Shown here piece after piece: positions 9,837-21,153 of a DNA stretch of 64,000 bases. The position numbers and the translations under genes were made by a program. Each line of letters opens with the position of its first letter. Within the stretch, counting starts at the first letter, position 1. Under the pieces are notes generated by a model. The model ran no database searches, was not told the DNA's origin, and saw only the letters and a list, made by a program, of their open reading frames with translations. The DNA lies in the NCBI GenBank assembly GCA_007922225.1, contig ML679961.1, forward strand, positions 11,047,762 to 11,111,761. Reading direction: 5' to 3'. The DNA is from Emydura subglobosa. Its lineage: Eukaryota > Chordata > Testudines > Chelidae.

Positions 9837-11437
9837 CTTGCGTGGTATTTAAAAAAAAAATACAATGGTTGAAACAGAATGATCTGCAAACAGCTATAAA
9901 AATCCATTCTCATTCCCGTCAACACGTGAAGAGACCACGTGCTGAATGCAGAGGTCCGGCTTTATACAGTGTTGCCAACAACTCTTGCAATTTTATTGCA
10001 AGTCTCACAATATATTTGGTGTTTTTCTCAAAGCTCCAAATATTGGGATCAAGTTACTACTTTAAAATGTCAGCTTAATTTTTGTTAAAAAAAGTAAGTT
10101 TCTAGCCCTGCTGATTGAAGAGAAAACATTAGGAGAACAATAAAAAGAGCCCCCGCATCACTGGCTTTAAAACAATGAGATTTAAAAAAAATAATCTCAT
10201 GATTCTGAGCGGCCTGGCTCATCATTTTTGAATGACTGGGTTTGACCAGGCTGCAGTCTCGCCATTTTCCTCTTCCTCTGATCTATAAATATCACCCTGG
10301 TTTGTGCTAGAACTATGATTTTGCAGAGCAGGACATTAAGTTACAAGCGGAAAACTGCAGCTCCCCTGAGGCACATTTTTGGATGCTTGACTGGAGGCAG
10401 CTGATTTTTCAAAGGTGCTGAGCATCGGCAGCACTCGTCAAAGTCAACTCGCAAAAAACCCATGAAAATAATTCAGCCTGTTAAAACCAAAGGCACACCA
10501 GCAGCTGTAAAATCCAGTGCAATCTCGCCAAAGCCTGGCGAGGACATTTACTGCATATGGAGAATATGGTTTTCCTGCTGTTGGAAGCCAATTGCTCGCA
10601 ACACCTCTGAAAATCAGGCCCTGACACCCAGATTTTCAAAGGTCGTCAGGTGTCTAACGCCTGTTGAAATCAGTGGGAGTCAGGCACCTAAATACCCCAG
10701 AGGATCTGAGCCTTAAGTATCTCACGCTGAACAGTCAAAACCAGAGACACTCAATATTAGCGAATGCCTTTTTGAGCCGCTTGACTTACTGGTGCTGGAC
10801 TGCAATTGCTCCAGCTTCATCCCATCTGCCAGGCTGCTCAGTATTAAAGATGAGAGCGGCCGCAATCTCAAGGAAGTTTGCCATTGAATTTGTTGGAGCC
10901 AGAATCTGGCCCTAAATGGAGCACTCCCACTCCAGACAACTTCCCAAAAGAGTTGGCCAAACTTTTGTCAAATTTCTGCCCCTCGCCCTTCCCATACACA
11001 CATTGTTGTGGCCAGTCTGCTCCAGGGCAGCTCTCAGCTGGCTAAAGCTGAGAACACCTGGCATAAACACCCACGTGATCTGCTCTCGCTTACGCTGGTG
11101 CAACCGCGCTGGCTTTGATGGGGTTATGTGAGTGTAACAAAGACTGTTTGGCTAATCTCCTCCACCTTAACATGAGACTTCTGATAAGTGACTAGGGCGA
11201 GAGATGGGCACAGCACGCTTGGGGGGAAATTGCTGACTATGGACCTGATCCAAAGCCCTCTGAAGTCAGCGGAAGACTCTCACTGAACTTCAGTGGCTTT
11301 AGATCAGGCCCTGTAAATGATCAAAGCAAATGACTGGAAAGCTGCCGGCTATTTGAATTTCCCAGGGTGCTATGCAAGGCAAAGGTGTGAATGTGCCAGT
11401 TTTGCCCACATTTCCCCATTATTGCAGGAACACCCAC
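9837..11437. other. CCDC198 intron 3
   Basis: Intron on the minus strand. It holds short palindromic MITE remnants: about 10605-10715 (with 'agattttcaaaggtc') and 11235-11313, where GGACCTGATCCAAAGCC faces GGCTTTAGATCAGGCCC. No gene or RNA was recognised. Confidence 0.55.
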
Positions 11438-11524
11438 CTTTGCTTTTCGTGCTGCTGCCCCTGCTTGCTGGCTGAGGAGCTGTTCAGAGGTGATTATTTG
11501 CGGAAGGTCAGCGGGTTCAAGCTT
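11438..11524 (-). CDS. CCDC198: CCDC198 coding exon 3
   Basis: Encodes residues 104-132 (29 codons, phase 0 at both ends), KLEPADLPQIITSEQLLSQQ followed by AGAAARKAK. This is the best conserved part of the family here: mammalian CCDC198 has the same K-L-E-P-x-D-L-P-x-x-I-T-S-x-x-L-L-S-Q motif. The acceptor is ACTTGCAG and the donor is AAAG|GTGGGT. It follows exon 2 after about 6.5 kb of intron and joins it in frame (…RRLQ|KLEP…). The motif has no assigned function that I know of. Confidence 0.92.
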
Positions 11525-11861
11525 CTGCAAGTCCAATATTTCTAACAGTCAGCATTCCTCATTCCAAGCATTCATAAAACATAAAAGCCAGACTTTAAAC
11601 TGCCTTGACATTTTTCCACAGCTCTGCATCTGGCAACATAGGCCCGAAATAGGCAAGAAAGATCAGCATCTTTAATAAATTCTCCAAGCCCTCTGGTACT
11701 GTTTGGATCTCAGTACTGGTTGGCATTTATTCATGGAGGGCCAAAGTGTAATGAGTTGACCGAACTGGGGAGAAATACCTGAGTTAGCGTTAAAGCAACA
11801 CAATCTAAACTTTAAAGATGTGTGCTTTCCTTCAGCTTGATTCTTCTTATCATTACTAGTT

Positions 11862-12112
11862 ATTTAGTGTCTGGAGTAGTGCCTGGAGGCACCAACCAAA
11901 ATTGGTGGCTTAGTGTGCAAAGGTATAACATCCACATAGCAAGAGACACTCCCTGCCCCCAAAGATCTTACAGTTGAAATAGACAAAAGATGTCAAGGGA
12001 AACAGAGGTGAAGTGACTTGGCCAAGATCATGCAACAGATCAGTGGCAGAACCAGGAGCAGAAGCCCACACTCCTGAGTCCCAGTCCAGGACCCTATCTG
12101 CTAGATCATCCT
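11862..12112 (+). repeat. MIR/L2-type SINE
   Basis: Shows the ordered blocks 'gagtagtgcctggaggc', 'agacactccctgcccccaaagatcttacagttga', 'aaacagaggtgaagtgacttggccaagatcatgca' and 'cagtggcagaaccaggagcagaagcccacactcctgagtcc'. This is the same family as the copies near 19280, 21990 and 45255, and one of the fuller copies in the window. Confidence 0.65.
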
Positions 12113-12127
12113 TTCACTGTTCAGGGC

Positions 12128-12960
12128 ACCTTCACCGGTATACCCCTGTGTGTTTCCTCGATAGCACCCATTCTAGCTCCCAACTGTAACCTCTCTTGGG
12201 CAAAGACCCACCTTTCTCCCTTCTGACCGGGGTTTTACAAGGCTGCAGGGTTCCCTGCCTACACTGCGGTATCTTCAGCAAGCCAGATGGCCTAGACGCT
12301 CTGAGTCTGCGCTTTTCTTTATCTTCAGAGGCTATGAAGAGTGTAATGACCCCCCAGGTATGAGTTTCCACACAGCTCTTTCTGATCAAGTACACATATT
12401 CTTAAGGGAAAAGCACTACAGAGAAAACATTAAAAACAATAAACGTTCCTATACGAACGTCAAATCTTACTCGAGATCACCCATCCGTCTCATGGGGTCT
12501 CAGTAGGCCAAGTCCTGCCAACCCATCCTAGGAAGGCTTGAGGGTCCTGTTGGACAGAAGTTTCTGACCGTTGAAAAATGGCCCTGAGTCAATTTCAACT
12601 CAGGCTATTTATCCAACAATCCTTTCTTTTTCCTGTTGGTCTCTAGAGAATCCAGACTGAACCAGGCTATACAAGCCTCTCAGATGGTGGTAACTCTCTG
12701 GAGGTGTCACAACCTGAGCGCCAATTGCCTAATCACCCCCCACCGTTTTTAGCTTCTGACGGGCTGTGGCCACCTTCCCCTCCAATGGAATTTCAGACAA
12801 TCCCTGGCCCACAATGATACATATATGTAATACAGTGAGATCTCCCAAAGATAGTGCAGGAAATTGCCGTATTTGTCACACATGCTGCTTCGCTTCTAAT
12901 GTGATAGCGAGTCGTACTTTATTCAATGGGACGTCTCATGGTGCAAGGTATTATTCCAGG
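12128..12960 (-). mobile_element. Probable LTR-retroelement remnant
   Basis: About 0.8 kb of non-coding DNA with blocks I associate with reptile LTRs read on the minus strand: 'cttgggcaaagacccacctttct', 'ttttacaaggctgcagggttccctgcc', 'agcaagccagatggcctagacg' and 'acaatgatacatatatgtaatacagtgagatctcccaaagata'. Neither TG...CA ends nor a target duplication could be placed. The family assignment rests on resemblance only. Confidence 0.35.
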
Positions 12961-13802
12961 TGAGGGAGCAAAGCAAAAGCAGGTCCTTCATTGGGATAAT
13001 TATATGAACATAAAAGCACACTTGGCCAGAAAATTTATTTTTCCTATCCAAATTTTTATTAACGGAAATGTTCCAAGCACCTGGTAATTCTCAGAGATCT
13101 TTTAGTAACGCTAAGTGCCATACGGTTGTATTTGAAATGATATCTATCATCACGGTAAAGAGATGACTTAAAACCTGAAGATTACTTTACAGATAGCTGA
13201 GTTTCTTTTTAAGGAATTAAGATACCTGCTTAAAATAGGCAAAACTACAAAGGGATAATAGAGGTTTTTATTGCTCAGGAGCACCTAGCGATTGTTTGTA
13301 ATATTGGGGTCCCAATCCTGCGCCCATAAAAGCCAGTAGACGTCTTCTCAATGCCTTCGATGTGCAGAAGACTAGACTCATGCACAATGCTGGACATTAA
13401 CTTCCAGGTATATTAACACACCCTAAATTGTGACCTTACTTCAGTCAGATATAATGAATCACTGCAAGGACTGAAAGAAATAAATGTGGTAACTGAATCA
13501 TAAAAAGATTAATTGTATCCCTTAAAGCAGTCAGGAAATTTCAGAGTTGAGTTCGTGATGCTAAATCTCAAGCCAGTGCCTTAACCCCAGGGCAATCCTG
13601 CCTCTCACAAACTTGTCCTAATAAAAAAAGTTTCCTGTGTTTTCTCTTCCCCACCCCTCGTGTCTCCATTTACAATTATTTTCTTTAGTGCCTGAAAAAC
13701 TAAACTGAAGTTGTACTAATTTAAAAAACCGACACTAGATGGCAGCAACTAACGCTACTATTTATAGCATGCAGTGTAGTTGTAACTGTCTGGGTCCTAG
13801 GA

Positions 13803-13995
13803 TATTAGAGAGGCAAGCTGAGCGAGGTAATATTGTTTATTGGACCAACTTGTGTTGGTGAGAGAGCCAAGTTTTCGAGCTGACACAGAGCTTTTCCTCG
13901 GGTCTGAAGAAGAAGACCTGAAGAAGAGCTCTGTGGTTCAAAAGCTTGTCTCTCTCCCCAACAGAAGGTGGTCCAATAAATTATATTCCCACATC
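13803..13995. mobile_element. Penelope-like element tail, head-to-head copy
   Basis: The right half (13913-13995, plus) reads CTGAAGAAGAGCTCTGTGG, then AAAGCTTGTCTCTCTC and CCAATAAATTATATTCC. The left half (13803-13912) is the same tail inverted (TTTATTGGACCAACTTGTGT, then 'agagagccaagttttcgagct'). The same tail occurs at 51406-51510 joined to a GIY-YIG remnant, which ties it to Penelope-like retroelements. The inverted arrangement makes an imperfect palindrome of almost 200 bases. Confidence 0.6.
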
Positions 13996-14609
13996 CAGCT
14001 TGACTCACTACAAAATTATAGTCCCAGCTGTAAATCATTCACCAGTGCCACCAAAGCAGTTAATATAATGTTGCTAGTGGCAGGCAGACAAATTCACTAA
14101 TCTATTAGCTGATCCTAGTATGGCTGAGAGGAAAGAGAAGTCTCAGGCCTTAAACTAAAGTTCAGTTTGCTGAGTAGTAAGGAATCTGATCTCTTCTTGC
14201 ACCTTTGTAAATTTCACAGATTCTTCCTCAGGACACAGACCATAGTTGGAAGCTTCTAATATCTCTTGAAAAGGGAGAATCTTCTTGCTCCATTTTGTTA
14301 TTTATTTCTGGAAAGGTTTGACCGGGAAAGGACACTGCTGCTCTATTTCGATGGCAGTGTCTACCGGCATCAGAAAAAGCAAAGGGGAGGGGAAATAATA
14401 AAATCTCTAAGTAATAAACATTATTGACAATAGTCAGACACTAGTAAACGATTATAAACTGATTTTGAAGCTTACTGCATCAGATCCATGTTCCTCATAC
14501 GGCCACTGCTTCAGAGGAAGGTTTTAAGAACTCTGCAACAGGCAGAGGTGACATAATCCGCCCCCTTACATTAGGTCTCGTCTAACGGGGGGCAGGTAGT
14601 GCCACATCT

Positions 14610-14730
14610 GCCTTCTGTGGTGTTCTTGCACCTTCCTCCTGAACACCTGGTGGTGACCACTGTCAGAGACAGGACGCTGGGCAAGATGGACTGTGAGTCT
14701 GATCCAGTCTGGCAGTGCCCACGTTCCCAA
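14610..14730 (+). mobile_element. CR1 3' end, short fragment
   Basis: Contains 'gcaccttcctcctgaacacctggtggtgaccactgtcagagacaggacgctgggcaagatggactgtgagtctgatccagtctggcagtgcc'. This matches the CR1-type 3' module 'gacactgggctagatggacc... ggtctgacccagtatggc'. Diverged and without the coding part. Confidence 0.6.
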
Positions 14731-14819
14731 TAAGCTTTACAAAGTCTAACAATCTGTTATCATTTTAATAACAGGCTGGATCTTGCACTCAGACTGGGTG
14801 TTTTCCCACTGCTCCACTC

Positions 14820-15530
14820 TCCGTCCCTTTACCTCAGGCTCGCAGTTTTGGTGTCATCTTTGATTCTTTTATTTGCTTCTCCTTCCATATCTCAGTTCCC
14901 ACTAAGACCTGTTACTACTTCGCTTTTACTCCCACCAAGACCCACCCTTCCTCACTGCCCCCCTTGCAAACAGACTTTCCCCCACCTTCGCCATCCCTCC
15001 CCTTGCTTACTGCACTCCTCTGCCTGGTCCCTCAGCCTCTCACCCCTTCCTGTTCATCTGCCCAAAATGCCCCTGCTAGCGTCACCTGTCTCTGCCCCTA
15101 CTCCAACCTCACTGCTACCTTCTGGAACCTTCCTGTTGCTTACTGCCCCTAAACAAGCTCCTTGGACCACCAACAAGGCCCAGCATAATTGTATCCCATT
15201 GGCCCTCCACCTCATTTCCTCTTCCCCCGCCCTCCCAAGCTCTTTCCAGACCTCTCCTCTTCCTGGCTTCCTTCATTTTCTTTTTATTACTTTCCGATCC
15301 ACGCTTTCCATAGGCTGCCGCCTTTGCCAGGAGCAGCGACTGCGTGGACCACTCATGTTTTCCCCTCCCCCAGCCTTCACGTTCTTCTTCTCGACCCACC
15401 TCTTCAAGCAGCCCCTTCCTCCCTGCTTCTCCTCAACACGCTTCACTCCCACCCTTTCTGTTAGCCCGGGCCTGGGTCTCAGATTGTCTGAGCTCATGGG
15501 GAGGGGATGTTTGTCAAGCGCTGTTTAAAT
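14820..15530. other. Pyrimidine-rich block with a long open frame
   Basis: About 700 bases with a strongly C/T-rich plus strand. A 226-codon frame (14848-15528) is open because CT-rich DNA lacks stop codons; its product would be mostly P, S, L and T with no domain. The start has a stretch translating as FGVIFDSFICFSF, which resembles the L-G-V-I-F-D-S-S-L motif seen near the end of L2/Rex1-type reverse transcriptase proteins. The block may therefore be an old LINE remnant. I do not call a gene. Confidence 0.3.
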
Positions 15531-16429
15531 GCGTGGCACTAGGTGGATGACTGAAAGTCAGCATCTGAAATATTGGCAGGGTAAGGATTTTATGGCCAAA
15601 CGCAGCTGCCACTGGATTCTCCTTCAAACCCAGCACGTTAGAAACTGCTCCGGTGAAGTGGGGGATTTCGTTAAGGAAGTAGAATATTTTCCAGAGTCTG
15701 GCTTTCATGGGGGGAAGCTAAGGAGGAAAGGTTATTAGGCACTTAATTAAAGGCCAAATGAATCAAATGCACTTGGCCCAGCCACAAAGCTGTCTGTTGG
15801 TGGGTAACCTCGCTCCAGAGCATGGCTCTTGTCACTTTAAGGAAAAGATCCTTCTTCACTGCCCAAGGTTGGTACGTTTGAAAACGGTGATGTTGCTCAT
15901 AGAGTACGGGACGGAGTCTGCAAACAGAAGCAGGCTTATGATCAGGGCAGGACTCAATTGGGACCTACTCCCCAACCTTGGACGTGGCCCAGGAGTCGGT
16001 TGCCTGCTGCAACTTAGAGCAGCTTCAGGGCTGCTCTAAACTGCACCCAGCTGCCTATGGACCCAAGAGACCATTCTGGTACCCAATGATTACCAGAGCA
16101 CAGGGACACGCCAACTAACCCACCTACTCCACTCTGTCTACAGGAGGGGGTGATGTGGAGCAGCGACCCAGTTCTCTGCCAGCTGGGGATTCCCCATAGC
16201 CAGCTAGTAAAGGTGATGTTCGGTTCCCTTTGGGCTGTCGTAGCTGGCTCATCATCTCCGCTCTCTCCTGAGGTTGCAAGACCAGTGGCTCTCAGGAGGC
16301 CAGACCAGCTGGTTTAATAGTTCCGCCTGGCTTTAAAATCTGTGAATAAATTGACTTACACGTGTTGTCCCATTGACTTCGTAATGTCACTGTGGTGAGG
16401 TGACTCACCTGAGTAAAGCTCCACGAGGT

Positions 16430-16931
16430 GTTTAAGACAGTGGTTCCCAACCTGTGGCCCGTGGGCCAAAAATGGCCCCTCGGCCGGGCTTTCCTAGTGG
16501 CCCATGGCGCCCCTCCTGCTGAGTGCAGAAGGGAGCTACTGCCTAACGACCCAGGTGTTGCACATTGCCAGGGCAGGCTCCTTGCTCAGTCAAGGGGACG
16601 GGAGACCAGCGCTCCCCTCCCCCTGGTTGTAGGACGGAGTACGGCAATGCGCTCTGCCTGGGTCCATAGATGCTGGGGTCCCTGCTGGAGCCAGAGGGAG
16701 AGGAGCACTGATCTCCTGTCCCCCTGGTTGCAGAGGGGAGCCATTGTCTAGGTGACGCGCACGGTTCCCTGCTGCAGCCAGGGGGACAGAAGATTCTTCT
16801 CGCTGAACTCCTTCCCTCTGGCTGCCGTGGGGGAGAAGAGGGCTGCTGGAGGAGACTGGCGGCCCTTCAGGGTTTTAAAAATTATATTTGTGGCCCTCGG
16901 GCCAGAAAGGCTGGGTACGACTGGTTTAAGA
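16430..16931. mobile_element. hAT-type transposon, 486 bp, perfect 8-bp duplication
   Basis: The element spans 16438-16923. The left end is CAGTGGTTCCCAACCTGTGG; the right end read on the other strand is CAGTCGTACCCAGCC, then 'TTTCTGGCCCGAGGGCC' facing 'TGGCCCGTGGGCC'. Both sides carry the 8-bp duplication GTTTAAGA (16430-16437 and 16924-16931), diagnostic of hAT transposition. The interior holds about three diverged copies of a GC-rich unit ('gctgcagccagggggacag' and relatives) and no transposase, so it is non-autonomous. Confidence 0.85.
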
Positions 16932-17374
16932 GATTGAGGCCCAAGGAATAAAAATGAGGGTCCTGAGTATCTCACTGCTGCTGACCATCGAACACTAAAA
17001 CCAGCCTGCTCTTCGAAAGGGGAAAGATTTTGCAATCTGACAGAAAAAGCTGAATCAGAAGAGCAAGGTAACAGCACACGGAGTCAGTGCTTTGCTGTTC
17101 TACGGGGGAAATACAGCATTTAACGGAGCTGAGTTTTCTCCATTGGCAGCTGCACTTAGCATAAACCGGAATGTAACAGTCGTGCTTCACGTTCCTTACC
17201 CCGGCGAAATGGACCTTGCACCCTCAAAGGAGGCAGGTGCCCGCATCGCTAGTTCGTCCACACGCGCTCACCTGTGGCAGGAAGGAAGGAGGGACTTGTG
17301 GCGAAGGCACCGGCATGGATTAACAACGCCCGGCTCCGGCACGGATTTCCTGCCCAACTTTAAGCAAGCCAACC

Positions 17375-17500
17375 AATCTTTGGTGGGTGGGCTCCTCACC
17401 TGTAAAACAGGGCTGCCTCCCAGGGGTATTGTGAGGATAAACGCCATTAATGACTGGGAGCTGCCCCAGCACTACAGCGATGGGGACCATTGAAGAAGAG
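17375..17500 (+). repeat. MIR tail
   Basis: 'ctcctcacctgtaaaacagggctgcctcccaggggtattgtgaggataaa' is the classic MIR/L2 end (ctgtaaaatggg...ctacctcacaggggtattgtgaggat). Confidence 0.65.
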
Positions 17501-18015
17501 AGCTACACAGTGGCACATTAGGAGGTAGCACTGGGGCTTCTCTCCAATCTGGCGCCTCCACGCGGAGGAGACTTGATCTCACGCCCTTTAGCAGCTCTGA
17601 TGGAGGGCTGCAGTGCACAAACTTGTGGAAGGACAGGGGGACAGACAGACAAAGGAAGCATATTTTTATATAGACAGGCTGTCTGGCATTTCTTAAAAGC
17701 TGGGACTGCGTCCATTACACGGTGTGAATCAGGAGTAAAGCCACAGAAGTAAATGGAGTGACACCAGCGTAAAAGGGATTACAATCAAGCCCACTCTCTT
17801 TATAAAATGCCTTCATTTAAACAATTTTGCGTTAGAAAGAATGACCAGCATAGCTATAATTTCTTACCAATATAATGCGTTCTGATGGTTTTACTATACC
17901 TGATTGCAGATAAAACCAAACATACTTGCATGTAAATGTGCATGTTTACAGTTAAAATGGGATGTTCCAATTAAATCCAAGTAACAACGTAGATAGCATT
18001 CTAAATTCATCTTAC

Positions 18016-18098
18016 TTGGAGTCTTCGGGGTGGATGCTGTTTAATAATACTTGTTTCTGCCTTTTCCAGCATGATGTCAAAGGAAATGGGCCTGGACA
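18016..18098 (-). CDS. CCDC198: CCDC198 coding exon 2
   Basis: Encodes residues 77-103 plus the last two bases of codon 76. After the split valine it reads SRPISFDIMLEKAETSIIKQ and HPPRRLQ. Mammalian CCDC198 has the matching pattern S-R-x-M-Y-F-D-I-x-L-E-x-x-E-T-S-I-I-K-x-H-P-P. The acceptor used is CCTTTAAG|TGTCC. The nearby CAG four bases further in would break the frame, so this choice is forced. The donor is CCAA|GTAAGA. At 83 bases it falls below the length usually reported for open frames and is easily missed. The E-T-S-I-I-K-x-H-P-P motif is highly conserved but without known function. Confidence 0.92.
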
Positions 18099-19144
18099 CT
18101 TAAAGGAACAGAGAAGGAGAAGAAGCCAATAACAGTTTTAATACAATCTCAAATTGATCATTAACTATCAGCCTTTATTATGCAAAAGCTTCATGACCTT
18201 CTAGTTGTACTGAAACATGAGCTACCGTAGCCTGTGCTCCCAAATCCAACAGCATGTGGGGAAAAAAATGCATCCACTGCACATTAGAGCTGGGTGACTA
18301 GTAGCAAAAAAATCCCCAAAGACTTGCTCAAAATGTTCAGTGAATTCCCTTTATCCATGCTCATGTCTCTTGCTTTCCGCACAGACATTCCTGCTAGCTG
18401 CTATTCCTGGCACCAGTAAATATGGAAAAATCACATGCACCAGTATCGGGGAAAACAGAAGTTCGAATGGACGTGTTCGAGTTTCTGTGCGGCATGGACT
18501 CTTACACGCAAACAGGGAGGTGACAAAGAGCCATCTGATTCACTTGACCAGCCGCAACCAACCTCGGGCTTTATCCCACCCCCAGTGAAGTTATAAGGAA
18601 TCTTCCCAGTGACTTAAACTGGAATTAAATCAGTCCCCACCCATGCTCACTGAGCAGGGTCTGCGCTCAATCCATAGAGGGAAAATCTCAGGGAGGCTTA
18701 TTGATTAGTATGAAGAATGAATACATTCGAGAGAATTGTGATCTGCCCACAGATATTCCATGACTGAGAAAGAGGATGAATTCAACGACTGATTAAAAGA
18801 CTCATTCAGCTCTATTGGACACACATACAATGTTTAGTTATTGAACACAGAATTAAGCTTTATCAACTATTTAACAAATAAGGAAATAGAGACATTTGCT
18901 GATCGAAATACATTTCACGTTTTAGTGAAAAATTCCCAAACAGCTGAGTTTTCAAGAGAAAATAGTTAGCTGCCAATAAGCAGATGTTGGGAGAAGCAGT
19001 TTTAACACAGATACTGTGAAACTCTGCTATGTGCAAACTACTTAAATGCATAGGGCTAGTTAGTGCCTAAACAATTTCTGATTGTGAAGTAAAAATACAA
19101 AGAGAGGGTGAATTGTTAAAATGTTAGCTGCAGCCTAAGCTTGT

Positions 19145-19410
19145 GGTTAGGGCTTAGATGCAGTTAATGGCATAGGATTCAGGAGGATCTGAGTTCTGTT
19201 CCAACTCTGCTATGAAGCTGACCTACTGCATGAATTTGGGGAAGTCATTTCACCTTTGTATTACTCTCATTCCCTGCCCACCTTCATTGTTATTAATTTA
19301 TTTGGCTTGAGGTAGCACCTAGGAATTCCAGTCATGAATCAGGACCCCACTGTGCTAGGTGCTGTACAAACACAGGACAGAAGGATGGTCCCTGCCCCCA
19401 AGAATTTACT
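19145..19410 (+). repeat. Two MIR/L2-type SINE fragments
   Basis: 19145-19270 has the MIR core order ('attcaggaggatctgagttctgttccaactctgctatgaagctgacctactgcatgaatttggggaagtcatttcacc'). 19280-19410 has the second family's head ('ttggcttgaggtagcacctaggaattccagtcatg... gtgctaggtgctgtacaaacac... ggtccctgcccccaagaa'). Confidence 0.6.
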
Positions 19411-20738
19411 ATCAAAGTATTTTTTGACTGGAAGCTGTTTAGGATAGGGACTATTTCAAGTGTCTCTACAACGCTGGGCAGAACAGGGCCCCGATCTTGT
19501 ATGGGGCCCTTATGCATGACTATAATACTAAATAATAATAAATTTAAGAAATTCTACAGGTTTTCCCTTGCTCTTCAATAACAAAGCTACCTCACGTACT
19601 CTCAGAAAGGTTAATCTGACACAAGTGGAAATGAATCCCTATGAACGAAATAAAACATTTTGTGTAACGAGCATTTGTTTGTTCAGATAGTGGCTCCAGC
19701 TAATTCATCATTTAAATGGGATGCACTCTTTTATTAACAAAACCAGTACATGTAATGAAAAATGACATTGACAGAGATGACTTTTTTTAAATGTACTTGA
19801 TAAATACCCAATGTTTAGCTCTTTGCTGAACAGGAGTAGTTATTTAAGTGCTGTTGCTATCATAAAGCACTCCAAAGATCATGCTGCATATCCAGGGACA
19901 ATCTGTATTCACACCCAGACCCTTTTCTGCTCCCGAAATGTGTCTGCTATCAGGGTAGCTGTACATTTCCTCTCATGCTCTTAGCACAACTATCTATATG
20001 TAGCAAGGAAGGGGGAAAATATCCACCCCTGCTAAGTCACATTTCACCAGTGACTTCCAATGAAATTCACTGTTAGAAACAAGTTAGGGCCTAATCCTGC
20101 ATACGTTTACTCATCTGAGTAATCCCATTGAAATCAAAGGAGATGTAGTTACATAGAAATGGTAGGTTGGTTCCCTTACAGTTTGCATTACTTGGTTATT
20201 CAAAGCAATGTTTCCAGTTTCACTATCATGTGTTATGTACTCTGGTCTAGACCTTCAGCTGGAGTAAATAAGCTGAGCTCCATAATGATTCTCAGCTTCT
20301 TGTGTAAAGTGCATTGAGATCTACTGATGAAAAATGCTAGATAAGAGCTCAGTATTATTACTGCTCTGCTTTACATCAGCTGAGGATCTTGTCCAAACTT
20401 TGAATAATTCCTTAGGTTTAACTCAGGGCTGTGTGTAGATCATATCATTATATGCACACATAGTAGAGATGTATAATACCATATGATGGGGTTGCTACAG
20501 AAGTACACTTTAGGACCACTCCTGCAACTCTTCCACATCTAATCTCATTGAAGTCAAGGTCAATGGGACGATTTACGTGTGTAAGGATGACTCACACAAT
20601 CACAGATTGCATGATCGGGGCTATTTGAGATGTCAATTAATACTTGAGACAGTTTTCTAAAGCAAGCTAAAAAAATGATCTTTTTTCACAACACAAATAT
20701 ACAGGAAGTGTCAGAAATAGACACTTGCCTAGAATAAC

Positions 20739-20764
20739 ACATGCACACACACACACGCACACAT
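20739..20764. repeat. Short (CA)n microsatellite
   Basis: An interrupted run of CA units (ACACATGCACACACACACAC, then GCACACA). Confidence 0.8.
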
Positions 20765-20927
20765 TGCATTTGGTAAACTTGCAGCTTTCTAGCATTTGTC
20801 TTAGTTAAAAATGCAATGATTTTCTGCTGAGCCATATGTCTATTTAGCAACAAAGATCGTTCAAACACCAAGAACAAATGATCAGCCAATCAAAGCACAC
20901 TAGAGACAGCAGTCATGGCTAGGTTAC

Positions 20928-21153
20928 CTGTGGAGCATCTGCCATACCGAATTTCTCTTAGGGGTGGAAGCTGCCTTTGAAACAATGGGTTTCTCTCCTC
21001 CATGGCTACAAATGAGCCTAAATGTCTCTCTTCCGGGGTGTTGTAAAATCCACACAAAGCAGCAGTGCATGGTGGAGTAGGCACCTCCTCTTTGGTTTGC
21101 ACTGGTGCCACTTTTGTCACCTTCTGATGAGTCCTGGAGTAGCTCAGGCCCAT
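20928..21153 (-). CDS. CCDC198: CCDC198 coding exon 1 (start codon)
   Basis: Encodes residues 1-75 plus one base, starting MGLSYSRTHQKVTKVAPV. This closely follows the mammalian CCDC198 N-terminus (M-G-L-S-x-S-x-T-H-x-x-V-x-K-V-A-P), and the end (RQLPPLREIRYGRCST) matches its Q-L-P-P-L-x-E-x-x-Y-G-R-x-S-T motif. Gly2 followed by Ser at positions 4 and 6 is a typical N-myristoylation context, in line with reports of CCDC198 (also called FAME) as a membrane-associated kidney protein; lipidation here is inferred. An in-frame TAA lies 9 bases upstream of the ATG. Just before the ATG, a T-rich tract ending CTCAG|TAAAATG could be an acceptor, so the true first exon may be non-coding and further upstream (higher coordinates). 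The donor is CACAG|GTAACC. The middle (residues 25-55) is poorly conserved. Confidence 0.92.

Larger units (their letters stand above)
11525..18015. other. CCDC198 intron 2
   Basis: A 6.5-kb intron filled with repeats: MIR-like SINEs, an LTR-like block, a Penelope-like fragment, a CR1 tail, a pyrimidine-rich block and a hAT element (separate entries). Outside these (about 12960-13800, 14000-14600, 15550-16430 and 16935-17370) I see only unremarkable AT-rich sequence. Confidence 0.55.
18099..20927. other. CCDC198 intron 1
   Basis: Intron between exons 2 and 1. It contains two adjoining SINE fragments (about 19145-19410) and a short CA repeat at 20739-20764. The rest is AT-rich with no recognisable feature. 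Confidence 0.55.

Noticed and set aside
14848..15528. 226-codon open frame on the plus strand
   Set aside because: It lies in C/T-rich DNA where stops are rare. The product is P/S/L/T-rich with no domain, and other frames of the same block are open too.
18016..18098. CAG acceptor four bases inside CCDC198 exon 2
   Set aside because: It would leave the exon out of frame with exon 1; the AAG four bases... at CCTTTAAG restores the conserved S-T-x-S-R reading.
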